64,000 bases of DNA from Bradyrhizobium sp. ARR65 (GCF_000472385.1 NZ_AWZU01000002.1:186001-250000); one strand, 5' to 3'. Positions 35,390 to 43,985 are shown, counted from the stretch's first letter. Notes: generated by a model from the letters alone, not told the origin. A program made the numbers and translations.

Positions 35390-35859
35390 TTGCGCACCAT
35401 TTCCGTGATTGCAATTATCGCTGCGAACATCGCCGCCACGTCGGCTTACGGCGGACCATACTCAGACATAACGCCGACCCATGACGCGCAACTCGTCAAA
35501 CGAGCCAACGAGCTGTTCCCATGGATTTCGCAGGGGCGACAGCGGGCGGAGTGGATCACGCAGCAAGAGAGCCTGGAGGCGCAGCGAGCGAGCAAGGAAA
35601 AAATTGCGAAGCTCCGCGCCAACTCGCTCTCAACCGCAGGCAGGCTCCCCCGAATGCTTGTGATGACGGCCACTGGATAGAGGAGATCCTCGCTGACGGG
35701 CAAATTCTGGAGCTAGAAGACGGCAGCCTTTGGAAGGTGAACCCGACGGACACGCCTATATCATCCGTCTGGCTGCCGGTTTCTGATGTCTTTGTCTGCG
35801 AAGACAAGATTATGAACATCGATGAACGCGAGACTGTTCAGGTTGAGCGGATACGCTGA
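35390..35859 (+). pseudogene. frameshifted small secreted protein
   Basis: Two frames together make one protein. The first (35390 on) has a signal peptide (MRTISVIAIIAANIAATSAY) and a charged linker. The second continues from NACDDGHWIEEILADGQILE through DGSLWKVNP to VQVERIR at 35859. I recall this C-terminal domain (DDGHWIE...LEDGSLWEV) from intact small Bradyrhizobium secreted proteins. The frame switch occurs at a CCCCC run (35647-35651): one extra C would give LPPNACDDGHW without a break. It is either a one-base deletion, a programmed shift or a sequencing error. Confidence 0.65.
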
Positions 35860-36051
35860 TGTCGCCTCAGCCCTTATCGAATGATCCGATATTTCTTGTT
35901 ACGCGGCGTCGGTGCCGCCTCGTCAGGATACACCGCCCGCATGATCCCGATCCTGGGGAAGCATGGTGTCGTCGCGCTCGAAGGCCATCAACCGCTGGAA
36001 CGAGTGCTTGCGGGACTTCGCGAAGGCGTGCAGCGTTTATGGTGGGCTTGC

Positions 36052-36255
36052 TCACCTGACCGGCTCCCAGGTGGGAACGTCTTTCTTGACGCAGAAGGCT
36101 GTCTGTTTCGCGTTGTCCTGCGCCACGTTATGGTCCCGCCAGTGCTGACAGGCTTCCGCCGAGCTGAAGAAAGGGATGCTCCTCGGCAGATTGCAGGATT
36201 TGTTGCCGAGCGGCAGTACCCAACAAACAGCTACGGCGTAGATGGTACTCGTCAT
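36052..36255 (-). CDS. small cysteine-containing hypothetical protein
   Basis: 67 residues. The N-terminus MTSTIYAVAVCWVLPLG is hydrophobic. It is followed by CNLPRSIPFFSSAEACQHWR, then FCVKKDVPTWEPV, with three further cysteines. GAAAGGAGCATCACCA lies before ATG 36255, which is the reason to prefer this frame over plus-strand frames in the same place. I recall similar short proteins in Bradyrhizobium but no function. Confidence 0.6.
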   Translation of the reverse strand: MTSTIYAVAVCWVLPLGNKSCNLPRSIPFFSSAEACQHWRDHNVAQDNAKQTAFCVKKDVPTWEPVR

Positions 36256-36671
36256 TGGTGATGCTCCTTTCGATACTAGGGTTCGTTGATTTGCGTCAGC
36301 CTGTGCCGGACGCGTTCGCCGAGGATGACTGATGCTCCGATCGTCGCCAGCTGTGAGCTAGCAGAGATACTCTCGCCGTTATCGAAGCCGAAGCGGAGGT
36401 TGCAGGGTGCGCAGCCAGCTTCTGAAGTGGAAGCCGGAACGTGAGCCGGACGGACGGCGCATGAGTGGCCGCGATGTTTGTGAGTAGCGAAACAAAGAGC
36501 ACGGTTGTGCGCCCGCGAAAAACGTAAAGGTGCCATGCCCCCGCCTTTTCCTTTAAGCTCAGCCGGGGAAAACTTTTGCAGCGTGCCTACTTTGGGGTGA
36601 AGCGCTACTAAAGTTTATGATTGAAGGCGACCAGCGTGGGTTTCCTGCGGTAAGGCAAAAGGGCGCGCCGC
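36256..36671. other. stretch without a convincing gene
   Basis: About 416 bases. Short frames occur on both strands (for example 36276-36536 minus), but none has a ribosome site or recognisable sequence. It begins the region of visibly lower GC and decayed genes. Confidence 0.4.
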
Positions 36672-36960
36672 TCATTGCGCGGCTTCAAGATCCATCACCC
36701 GGCCCATCGCGGGATGCGTCCGGTTCTTCACCTTGACCCAATGCCTCGACCTGCCGCCCCTGGTAGCGTTGACGAAGATGCCCTCAGGCCGGCGCGCGAG
36801 CAGGCCATCAAGGCTGGTCTTGCAGGTGCAGCGGCAGCTTGCGCAGGCCGTCATCGCCCTCGACTAAGATGTCGAACGCGCAGAACTGGACCTCGTGACC
36901 GTACTTGCGGGAGTGCATGGCGTTGCATTGGCGCGGAGAGCGGAAAAACGGAGAGCCCTT
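36672..36960 (-). pseudogene. remnant of ATP-dependent DNA ligase
   Basis: Read on the minus strand, one frame gives MHSRKYGHEVQFCAFDIL with EGDDGLRKLPLHL, then stops. Another frame continues with LLARRPEGIFV and then TRGGRSRHWVKVKNRTHPAM. These are, in order, the pieces of the adenylation domain of LigD/LigC-type ATP-dependent DNA ligases (AFDIL...LRKLPL...LLARRPDGIF...GRSRDWLKVKN). About 50 residues are missing between GIFV and the GRS motif and there is at least one frameshift, so it is a decayed copy. No intact N-terminus is seen upstream. Confidence 0.75.
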
Positions 36961-37074
36961 CCTAGCGATAGTCCCACCATTTCAGTGGATCGGCATGTCT
37001 TCCCGTAATTTTACGGATGCTGCGAGGCCGGCGGTCATGTATTACCTGCTCCCGGTAGTTGTGCCGGGGGTGTC

Positions 37075-38952
37075 ATGAAACTGACCAGTTTGAAACTAGA
37101 GAACTTTCGTTGTTTCAAAGACCAAGTCTGTCTTGAGTTCGATGACATCACAGCGATTGTCGGCCGGAATGATGTCGGCAAGTCCACCATTATGGACGGT
37201 CTCGCGATCTTCTTCGATGAGGCAAAGCCTGACAAAGACGACGCCTGCATCTCGGGAGATCGCAAGGCGGTGCGGATAACCTGCGAGTTTGACGATCTGC
37301 CCGAGACGATCATCTTAGATGCCGATTACGAAACCAATTTGGATGCTGAGTTTCTTGTTAACACGGAACGCCGTCTCGAAATCCGTAAAACGTATGACGG
37401 CTCACTCACTAACCCTAGACTTATCTCTGTAGAAGCGATCGCTGTTCATCCCACTGGAAATGGAGTGAACGACCTACTACAGCTAAAAAAAGCAGACCTT
37501 CTTGCACGCGCCGGCGAACTCGGTGTCGATCTCTCGACTGTGAACAAGCAGGCCAACGCGCCGATCCGAGCTGCGATTTGGGCAAATACCAATGCGCTCG
37601 GGCTAGACGTGGTGCCCGTTTCCTTGGAGAAGGAAGGCGGAAAGCAGATTTGGTCCGCCCTCGCGCCGTATCTCCCATCCTTCGCTTTGTTCAAATCCGA
37701 TAGAGCGAGTACAGATCAAGACGCTGAGGCGCAGGACCCTCTAAAGGCAGCTATTCGCGACGCGTTAAAAGCTGTCGAGCAGGATTTAGTTAAGGTGCAA
37801 GCTCACGTCGAAGCGGAGGTCCGAAGGATCGCGGAGGCGACCGTCCTGAAAATCAAGGAGATGGACGCATCCCTCGCAGAAGCTCTTAGCCCCGTTGTAA
37901 CGACCAAAAAGTGGGACAGCCTTTTCCAAACCAGCATCACCGGAGAAGATGGTATTCCGCTCAACAAGAGAGGGAGTGGAGTAAAGCGCCTAGTGCTCCT
38001 GAATTTTTTCCGGGCGAAGGCCGAGAAGGCCGCACTAGAGAGGCAAGCGGGCTCCGTCATCTATGCGATCGAAGAGCCCGAGACGAGCCAGCACCCACGA
38101 AACCAACGAATGTTGATGTCTGCACTCTCTGATCTGTCCGCGACGGCTGGACGACAAGTGGTTGTGACCACACACACTCCCATGCTTGCACGAGCGCTGC
38201 CTGATGCCTCTCTTCGTTTTGTTGAGGTACATCCGAACGGCTCGCGAACCGTTTCGATTGGCGGGCCGGACACAAATACCCGCATCGCACAGTCTCTTGG
38301 CGTTCTCCCGGACCATTCAGTAAAGTTGTTCGTGGGTGTCGAGGGCAAACACCACATCTCCTTCCTCAAGGGCATGAGCAAAGTCCTGAGAGCCGACGGA
38401 GCGAATGTGCCCGATCTTGATGCGCTTGAGATAGCTGGTGAGCTTATCTTCGTACCATTCGGGGGGTGTAACCTCGCATATTGGACGACACGGCTTCAAG
38501 CCTTGAATAGGCCCGAGCTGCACATCTATGACCGCGACGTCCCGCCTCCGGCTGCGGGGAAGTACGACGAGTTTGCCGCTCAGGTAAACGCGCGGGCCGG
38601 CTGCGTAGCTCTCACGACCAGTAAGCGTGAAATGGAGAACTATCTCCATCAGGAGGCGATCCAGGAAGCGTACCAAGACCAAAACATCGTCCTGAGCTTC
38701 AGAGCGCCGTTCGCAGACTTTGATGACGTGCCCACACTCGTTGCACAAGCCGTCCAAACTGCTGCTGCAGATGGACCTTGGCCGGTTCACGACGCCCGGA
38801 AGTGCGCAAAAAAAGTAGCCGCAGCGAAGAGGCTGTTGAATACAGCCGCGGTCGCCAGAATGTCTCGCGCTCGTCTCGCTCAATGTGATCCGGCAGACGA
38901 GGTAATCGGCTGGCTCAGAAAAGTTGGCGTGCTAGTGGAGCAGGTGCAATGA
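37075..38952 (+). CDS. OLD-family ATP-dependent nuclease (ABC ATPase with TOPRIM)
   Basis: 625 residues. The N-terminal ABC/RecF-type ATPase has Walker A GRNDVGKST (30-38), preceded by LKLENFRCF; a signature-like NKRGSGVKRL before Walker B; IYAIEEPETSQHPRN at about 329-343 (Walker B with catalytic Glu); and a His loop VVTTHTP at about 363. The C-terminal TOPRIM domain has the glutamate in FVGVEGKHH (about 422), DRD in IYDRD (about 484) and KREMENYL (about 522). Such proteins nick or degrade DNA and occur in phage defence (Gabija GajA, other OLD systems). No UvrD helicase follows; the next gene encodes a dual nuclease. Codon use is lower in GC than the host. Confidence 0.85.
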   Translation: MKLTSLKLENFRCFKDQVCLEFDDITAIVGRNDVGKSTIMDGLAIFFDEAKPDKDDACISGDRKAVRITCEFDDLPETIILDADYETNLDAEFLVNTERRLEIRKTYDGSLTNPRLISVEAIAVHPTGNGVNDLLQLKKADLLARAGELGVDLSTVNKQANAPIRAAIWANTNALGLDVVPVSLEKEGGKQIWSALAPYLPSFALFKSDRASTDQDAEAQDPLKAAIRDALKAVEQDLVKVQAHVEAEVRRIAEATVLKIKEMDASLAEALSPVVTTKKWDSLFQTSITGEDGIPLNKRGSGVKRLVLLNFFRAKAEKAALERQAGSVIYAIEEPETSQHPRNQRMLMSALSDLSATAGRQVVVTTHTPMLARALPDASLRFVEVHPNGSRTVSIGGPDTNTRIAQSLGVLPDHSVKLFVGVEGKHHISFLKGMSKVLRADGANVPDLDALEIAGELIFVPFGGCNLAYWTTRLQALNRPELHIYDRDVPPPAAGKYDEFAAQVNARAGCVALTTSKREMENYLHQEAIQEAYQDQNIVLSFRAPFADFDDVPTLVAQAVQTAAADGPWPVHDARKCAKKVAAAKRLLNTAAVARMSRARLAQCDPADEVIGWLRKVGVLVEQVQ

Positions 38953-39014
38953 GTGAAGGCGTTCCGGCCTTCAGTGAGGACAGCCCAGCGAATTGCTAAG
39001 GTTCGAGAGAACAT

Positions 39015-40094
39015 TTGGGTGCAGAGTTGAATAATCAAGCAATGCAATTTGAAGAACTCTGCGCTGAACTACTGCAGAGCATGGGCTATACCGCCGATCG
39101 CCAAGTCGCTTTGTCTTCTCAGCGTAGGTTTGATTTCGTCATCACAAAGAACTGCGCGGTCGAAAGGGTCGTGGAAGTCAAATTTATCAGGGAGAACCCT
39201 GGGACATTAGCAACCCTGAGGAATGTGGTTTCGAGGGTGAAATCATATTTTGGGGCATCGCCGTTTGATCAGCTTCTCATCTTGAGCTGTGTAGTTGCAG
39301 CTGAGCATAAGGCTTGGCTGTTTAAAGAGTTTAAGCTGGAGATTTGGGATCGAGAGGACATTCTCGGACACGCAGAGAAATCTCGTCAGCTGCAAAACCG
39401 GTTTGCTACTTTTTTCAAAGAACAGGATGACGCCGCCGCTGGTGCTGCACGTAGATCATTGTCTGATCCGATCGTCACAGATGGGATTGTACACGACGAA
39501 GAGACTATGCAACTCCTACCCGATCCAAGAGGTGTGGAGCTATCTCAACGTCTGGCCGATACGCCACGCGGTAAGAGAGGCGCCAAACTCTATGAGGCAT
39601 TAATATTAGACATCTTGGAATATCTTTTCGGTGATTATTTGCTCGATCCGAGAATCCAGGCCAGACTTGAAGACAAGCTGAGCGTCTTAGACGTGGTCTA
39701 TCGAGTGGGCCAAGGCCATCCGTTCTGGGAAACGTTTACCCGAGACTTTCGAGCTAGAGTGATTGTCTTCGAGTGCAAAAACTATAGCCTCCCCATAAAG
39801 CCGAACCAGCTTCATACAACTGAGCGCTATATGAGTGCGAGCGCGTTGCGCCCGGTGTGTTTCTTAATGACGAGGGTAAAGCCTCACGAACACACTGAAC
39901 TAGCGGCATTTGGGGCCATGCGAGAAGGCGGAAAGCTCTTCGTGTTCCTTGACGACGAGGATATCTACGAAATGCTGAGGATCAGAGACGTGCAACTCCG
40001 GTTGCCGACCAATAATCGGGACTATCTGCAGAATGATCCCACCGTCGTGTTGGATCAAAAGATTTACGATTTCCTGAGCCGCATGCCCCGTTGA
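39015..40094 (+). CDS. protein with two PD-(D/E)XK (Mrr-like) nuclease domains
   Basis: 359 residues from TTG 39015 (or 350 from ATG 39042). Domain 1 (about 10-140) has FEELCAELLQSMGYTADRQV, then FDFVI (D near 38) and VVEVKF (E near 54, ExK), the Mrr/restriction-endonuclease pattern. Domain 2 (about 190-330) repeats it: SVLDVVYRV and VIVFECKNY (ExK near 252), then IYEML. Both catalytic sets look intact. The gene begins 62 bases after the ATPase stop on the same strand with the same AT-rich codon use. This makes a two-gene candidate defence module. No methyltransferase is nearby, so it is not a classic restriction-modification system. Confidence 0.75.
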   Translation: MGAELNNQAMQFEELCAELLQSMGYTADRQVALSSQRRFDFVITKNCAVERVVEVKFIRENPGTLATLRNVVSRVKSYFGASPFDQLLILSCVVAAEHKAWLFKEFKLEIWDREDILGHAEKSRQLQNRFATFFKEQDDAAAGAARRSLSDPIVTDGIVHDEETMQLLPDPRGVELSQRLADTPRGKRGAKLYEALILDILEYLFGDYLLDPRIQARLEDKLSVLDVVYRVGQGHPFWETFTRDFRARVIVFECKNYSLPIKPNQLHTTERYMSASALRPVCFLMTRVKPHEHTELAAFGAMREGGKLFVFLDDEDIYEMLRIRDVQLRLPTNNRDYLQNDPTVVLDQKIYDFLSRMPR

Positions 40095-40164
40095 CGAGGG
40101 TCTAACCTACGCCGCCCCCGATCCTCTTTTTTACGCCCCCACGCATCGTGAGCGCATCATCGGG

Positions 40165-40345
40165 CTATGGTCGTTGCAGCGCCTTCGCCTCATCCCACGG
40201 CGCCCGCATCCAAGCATCGCGCTCCTCGTCCGTGGTCAAGATCACCGGCATCGCGGATCGGCTTCACGACCGCATTCGTGTCGATGGTCAGGAAGCCGTA
40301 GACCTGATGTGGCCCCGGGATCGGCTTGGACTTCGTGCCGCGGTG
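40165..40345 (-). pseudogene. remnant of SOS response-associated peptidase (SRAP/YedK)
   Basis: On the minus strand one frame reads RGTKSKPIPGPHQVYGFLT and DTNAVVKPI. After a frameshift near 40250 another frame reads [20 protein letters not shown], then EAKALQRP and stops at 40165-40167. These are consecutive segments of SRAP (HMCES/YedK) proteins, which bind abasic sites in single-stranded DNA. The N-terminus with the catalytic Cys2 is gone. The two pieces and the stop show that it is dead. Confidence 0.75.
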
Positions 40346-40650
40346 AAGCTGTTGGCCGGTAGCGGGACATGAACTAGTGGCACAACAGTCGCAAAGTTGC
40401 GGAGCTGTGGCTGGATGATCGGGCAATACTATTGACCAACCTTAACAAAGCTCTGCGGATTGTCTCGTGGTAATCAGGGCTATCGTCCACATCGATCATA
40501 TTCGGCTCGCCGTTCCGAGCGCAGCATAGAAGCTGCGCGCGTCATGTGGATCAGCGTGATGTGGCGTATGATGGGCAGTGATACGAATTGAGACGTTTGA
40601 GTGTGACAAGTTAGCTTTCCTGTTCTCTATGCCTTTGACAACCCAGGGAG

Positions 40651-40676
40651 CCCCATCCCGCTATGCGGGGCTGGGG
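40651..40676. promoter_or_regulatory. hairpin with a TTGACA box upstream of the 40761 gene
   Basis: CCCCATCCCGC (40651-40661) pairs with GCGGGGCTGGGG (40665-40676), with a bulged C at 40671 in the right arm, around a TAT loop. A TTGACA at 40635-40640 precedes it. It lies about 85 bases before ATG 40761, in a gap (40346-40760) where no gene was seen. It may be a leader structure, a terminator of an earlier transcript or an operator. Confidence 0.4.
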
Positions 40677-40760
40677 AGACCCGTGCCCGCTAGACTTAGC
40701 GGCTTGCATGTTGTTCTTATTTTGTTCTATATGCGAGCCCCCGTGAGGGAGGGCTGAGCC

Positions 40761-41222
40761 ATGTCGGACATCGAGTTCATTCGGGGCGAGATACAGCGCA
40801 TGCGCACGCAGGTCCAAAGGCAGCGGAGCGAGATCAGGCAACTCCAGCGGGTCGGCATCGCTACAGCCTCGGCCGAGTTGCTACTCCAACGCATGCTTGC
40901 AAAGGTTGATACCCTCTGCGCCGAGCGCGACAAGCTAAAAGGACGCCTTTCCCCGGCCCGCCAAGGGCAAGGTTCTGGGCGGTCGGAGCTGGTGATGCGC
41001 GACCCTGTCAGGTGGTACGACGACAGTGCTGAGCATCCACCATGGATCAAGGCACTTGCCGAGGTTCGGCACTTGGCCACGCGCGAAGGTCGGTGTTACC
41101 CACATGTCCAGGCCATCATCGTGGCGATCGATCAGTACGCCGAAGCCGCGACTGGAAATCGCGAGTATTTCCTAAATAAGCCGTACAGCATCGGCGGAAG
41201 CCGGAAGGGGGACGTGCCGTGA
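40761..41222 (+). CDS. hypothetical protein, possibly a fusion of two Bradyrhizobium-type domains
   Basis: 153 residues. Residues 1-65 (IEFIRGEIQRMRTQVQRQRS, LLLQRMLAKVDTLCAERDKL) form a helical coiled-coil-like domain. After a short linker, residues 90-153 have PPWIKALAEVRHLATREGRC, then YPHVQAIIVAIDQYAEAATG and NREYFLNKPYSIGG. I recall both halves as separate small proteins in Bradyrhizobium, so this may be a fusion or an accessory gene assembled from parts (memory only). GAGGGAGGG precedes the ATG. The stop overlaps the next gene start by 4 bases, so both are probably one operon. Confidence 0.6.
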   Translation: MSDIEFIRGEIQRMRTQVQRQRSEIRQLQRVGIATASAELLLQRMLAKVDTLCAERDKLKGRLSPARQGQGSGRSELVMRDPVRWYDDSAEHPPWIKALAEVRHLATREGRCYPHVQAIIVAIDQYAEAATGNREYFLNKPYSIGGSRKGDVP

Positions 41223-41761
41223 CAGAAAAGAGCTTCGTCGAGCGCTACGCGGACTTTCGAGATGAAGTCTGGAAGAAAGACCCTCATTACAGGGCATTCC
41301 TCGCCGCACTCGAAGAGCTGAATGCGGAGACGGATCGCGGCGTGGCGCTGGTGGCCACGTCATTTCTCGATAAGCTGATGAGGGACACTCTTGCGTCATT
41401 CTTGATCAAGAACGCGAGCGCTGAAGTGTTGCTTTCCGGTTTCAATGCACCCTTGGGCTCCTTCAGTGCCAGGATCGCAGCTTGTCACGCGTTAGGCCTT
41501 ATTAGCGACCATGAAGCGGACCAAAGCACGATTTTGCGCAAGGTGCGTAACGAGTTCGCCCATGAAGTTGAGGTGACGTTCGACAACGGCAGGGTAAAAG
41601 CTCTCTGCAACAATCTCTCGGTTCCTGACCGCGACAAGGATGCAAAGCCGCGTGCCAAATTCATGGTGTCCGCGATGTCGATGCTAATTCAGATGTTGAA
41701 CCGGCCACATGAAGTCGGTCGGAAGCAGTTAACTTGCGGCGATTGGAAGACCGCTAAATAG
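41219..41761 (+). CDS. MltR-like / DUF4145-like protein
   Basis: 180 residues, starting at GTG 41219, which overlaps the previous stop (GTGA). Recognisable segments are GVALVATSFLDKLMRDTLAS, then FNAPLGSFSARIAACHALGL, ISDHEAD and LRKVRNEFAHE. These match the mannitol-operon repressor MltR fold, whose RN.FAH motif is also HEPN-like. In isolated accessory settings such proteins are often of unknown role. Its neighbours are a fusion-like protein and, on the other strand, a HEPN-like protein, so a defence or toxin-antitoxin role is possible but not shown. Confidence 0.65.
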   Translation: MTEKSFVERYADFRDEVWKKDPHYRAFLAALEELNAETDRGVALVATSFLDKLMRDTLASFLIKNASAEVLLSGFNAPLGSFSARIAACHALGLISDHEADQSTILRKVRNEFAHEVEVTFDNGRVKALCNNLSVPDRDKDAKPRAKFMVSAMSMLIQMLNRPHEVGRKQLTCGDWKTAK

Positions 41762-41818
41762 GAATGCGGTAGGTGTGTGCTCGGGCAACTTTCGGGCGCG
41801 TTGGTTCGAAGTTCGCCA

Positions 41819-42988
41819 TTACAACTCTTTGGGGTTTTTCGGTTTCCGGATGTGGGCGAGGGCGTTCTCGTAGTCGCCTTGTTTGCTATAGAAGCGGTAC
41901 TTAAGCATTCGCACCGCGTCGTAGGGAGAGGCGCCGGGCTCGCGAGGCTTAAAGGGTCCGTAATAGTTGAGGCCCAAAAATCCGGTAAGGAGAAGCCCGT
42001 AGAGGGAGGGATTGTAATTGAAGAGGTGCTTGCCGCTTGCCTGAACGACTAGCCTATCTTGGTTGAGCGGATTGCCATGGAGGTAGTCAATTCGCGCGTG
42101 ATTAATCTCACCATAAATCCAACAAGCAAGGTTTCGCGGTGGGCCTTTTGTTTTTTTCCCGCGCCCCTCGTAGCAGTAATAGGTGTTTTCCTTACAAGCC
42201 TGGGTACGCCAATCGACCTGATTGAGGAGATCGTAGACCCGTTTAACGCCACTCTCGTCTTTTTCTGGGTGAACAAGGATTTCAAAGGCGCTCACACATA
42301 GGCTGATGCTTCGCCCTAAAGAATAATTTGTGACACCAACGACACCGGGAATTTGTGCGGCGGCGTGAGCCATATTCAGCGAGCGGAAGAGGGCGAGACT
42401 TCGCCAAGATGGTTTTGGACTAGAAAATCGGCGTTCCCATTCTGCGAGTAAAGCTTTCAGAAGCATCTCGTCATAGTCGAGCCGATCCCAATTTGAGACT
42501 GGAAGCCCTGGAGTGGTTTGGCCGTGAAACTCTTCGATGAGGTCCATGCCCGACAAGGCGGGATTGCTGGTGACTAGCCTCTGGTAGTCCGTGGTGAGCG
42601 TATAGGCATAGAAATCGAATGAAGTCGAGTACTGGTAATTCCTGGGCAGGTGATGGATGAGGACTGCGGTGCGATTGTAGACGACGGCGCAAATGGAGAG
42701 AATGTCTCGGAAGCCGCCGACTGCCTCCATATTTTTTACCCACGCCGGAGCGTCGTCGCGCATGATCAGCACGCTGGGGACGATCTTGCGTCCAAACGTA
42801 TCGGTGAAGCGGTTTAAAAATGGCAAGAAAGTCGGGTGTCGAGAATTAATCTCGATGCACCTGACATCGTTAGGAGAGACGATTGCCAAATACTCGCTAT
42901 CAAATGGCTCTTTGATGCACATATTTGGCAGAAAGAACAGCGGTGACCACTTGTGCATCGGAAGCCCGTAAGTTGAAAACCTTGCCAA
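41819..42988 (-). CDS. HEPN-domain-like hypothetical protein
   Basis: 389 residues, no signal peptide. The C-terminal half has YSLGRSISLCVSAFEILVHP and, at about 296-305, HARIDYLHGN, an RX4H motif as in Apea-like HEPN RNase proteins. The N-terminal half (about 1-200) is unassigned but has PSVLIMRDDAPAWVKN and LLAEWERRF. HEPN proteins cut RNA in many defence and toxin-antitoxin systems. It is convergent to the MltR-like gene (58 bases between stops) and divergent from the membrane protein gene at 43122. The function is not proven; the motif is short. Confidence 0.55.
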   Translation of the reverse strand: MARFSTYGLPMHKWSPLFFLPNMCIKEPFDSEYLAIVSPNDVRCIEINSRHPTFLPFLNRFTDTFGRKIVPSVLIMRDDAPAWVKNMEAVGGFRDILSICAVVYNRTAVLIHHLPRNYQYSTSFDFYAYTLTTDYQRLVTSNPALSGMDLIEEFHGQTTPGLPVSNWDRLDYDEMLLKALLAEWERRFSSPKPSWRSLALFRSLNMAHAAAQIPGVVGVTNYSLGRSISLCVSAFEILVHPEKDESGVKRVYDLLNQVDWRTQACKENTYYCYEGRGKKTKGPPRNLACWIYGEINHARIDYLHGNPLNQDRLVVQASGKHLFNYNPSLYGLLLTGFLGLNYYGPFKPREPGASPYDAVRMLKYRFYSKQGDYENALAHIRKPKNPKEL

Positions 42989-43121
42989 TATCAGCTTTCG
43001 CGCTCCCGTTGTAGCGGAGTGATGGTGTCTTCCAAACCGAGAATTGAGATGTTACTTGTTGATAGCCGGGACTGGGTCTCGGCTTTTTTATAGGCGAGGC
43101 CTTAAGGTGATTGACGGGGAC

Positions 43122-43985
43122 ATGGAAAAGCTTCGGGAGATATTCGTCTTTGTCTGCTTCGCGCTGGGTGTGGTGGCGCTCCTCCTTTGCGTATTCCAGG
43201 GCTGGAGCGGGAAAGTCGGGTCGGCGACTGCTTTGGGCGTGACGTTCATTATCTGCGGGGTCTTCCTGTTCCTGTCGCAGGTAAAGACGTTCAAGGTCTG
43301 GGAAGTGCAAGTCGAACTTCGGGAGCAGTTAGATCAAGCGCAGGCGGTTATCAGACAGCTTAGAAGAATTTCGATTAACAGCGCCAAGTCAGCCTACCAT
43401 CAGGCTGCGTGGGGCAATCGAATGGCCTCTCCCTCCGGACGGGATAAGCAAGCGCAGTTGGAGGAGATCGACAAGCAGCTCGCGGATTTGAACCTGACGC
43501 CAGAAGAGAGGGAAGACATCGTAAGGCCGGTGGTGCGGATCATTGGATTTGATCTTTACCAGGTGTTCTCCCGCACGCTTCAGGCCTATTCGGCGCTCCG
43601 GTATTCCGCGCTCGTCGAACGGGCTAGATCCGAAAAGCCGGAGTACGTTCAAGCGAGAGAGAGCCATTCCGCAGGATATGCAAAGTGGCACCAACGCGAG
43701 GCAGGGCAGAACCCGTTCGAGAGGCTCAATACCTACGATCTGAAATCTGAGTTGGAGAGGGAAACGCCGAGGGAAGGCGAGTGGCTCGATGAACGCGAGT
43801 TAGAGATTACGCGTAGGTTCGCTCAAGAAATTCTGGGGTTATATGCCGGGTGTGTCGCGAAGGGCGGCTACAGTACTGAAGCCGCCATTTACCTCGACGA
43901 CTACGGCAAAGGTGATTTGGACGGCTATCAGCGTAAAGCCAGAGAGGTGTATGGGAGAGTGCTGGCCGATATGGCGAAGCAGTAG
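43122..43985 (+). CDS. membrane protein with coiled coil, unknown function
   Basis: 287 residues. Two hydrophobic segments near the N-terminus (FVFVCFALGVVALLLCVF and TALGVTFIICGVFLFLSQV) suggest a two-pass membrane anchor. A coiled coil follows (about 70-95, VELREQLDQAQAVIRQL), then a soluble helical domain with GFDLYQVFSRTLQAYSALRY and ELEITRRFAQEILGLYAGC. ATG 43122 starts the membrane segment directly; the longer frame from 43044 has no clear ribosome site. It lies next to the HEPN-like gene on the other strand. No family recognised. Confidence 0.6.
   Translation: MEKLREIFVFVCFALGVVALLLCVFQGWSGKVGSATALGVTFIICGVFLFLSQVKTFKVWEVQVELREQLDQAQAVIRQLRRISINSAKSAYHQAAWGNRMASPSGRDKQAQLEEIDKQLADLNLTPEEREDIVRPVVRIIGFDLYQVFSRTLQAYSALRYSALVERARSEKPEYVQARESHSAGYAKWHQREAGQNPFERLNTYDLKSELERETPREGEWLDERELEITRRFAQEILGLYAGCVAKGGYSTEAAIYLDDYGKGDLDGYQRKAREVYGRVLADMAKQ

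Noticed and set aside
36276..36536. 86-codon minus-strand frame
   Set aside because: No ribosome site and no recognisable sequence; it lies in a decayed segment.
37075..40094. Gabija system (GajA plus GajB)
   Set aside because: The ATPase/TOPRIM protein fits GajA-like proteins, but the second gene has no helicase motifs and is a nuclease pair, so Gabija is not supported.
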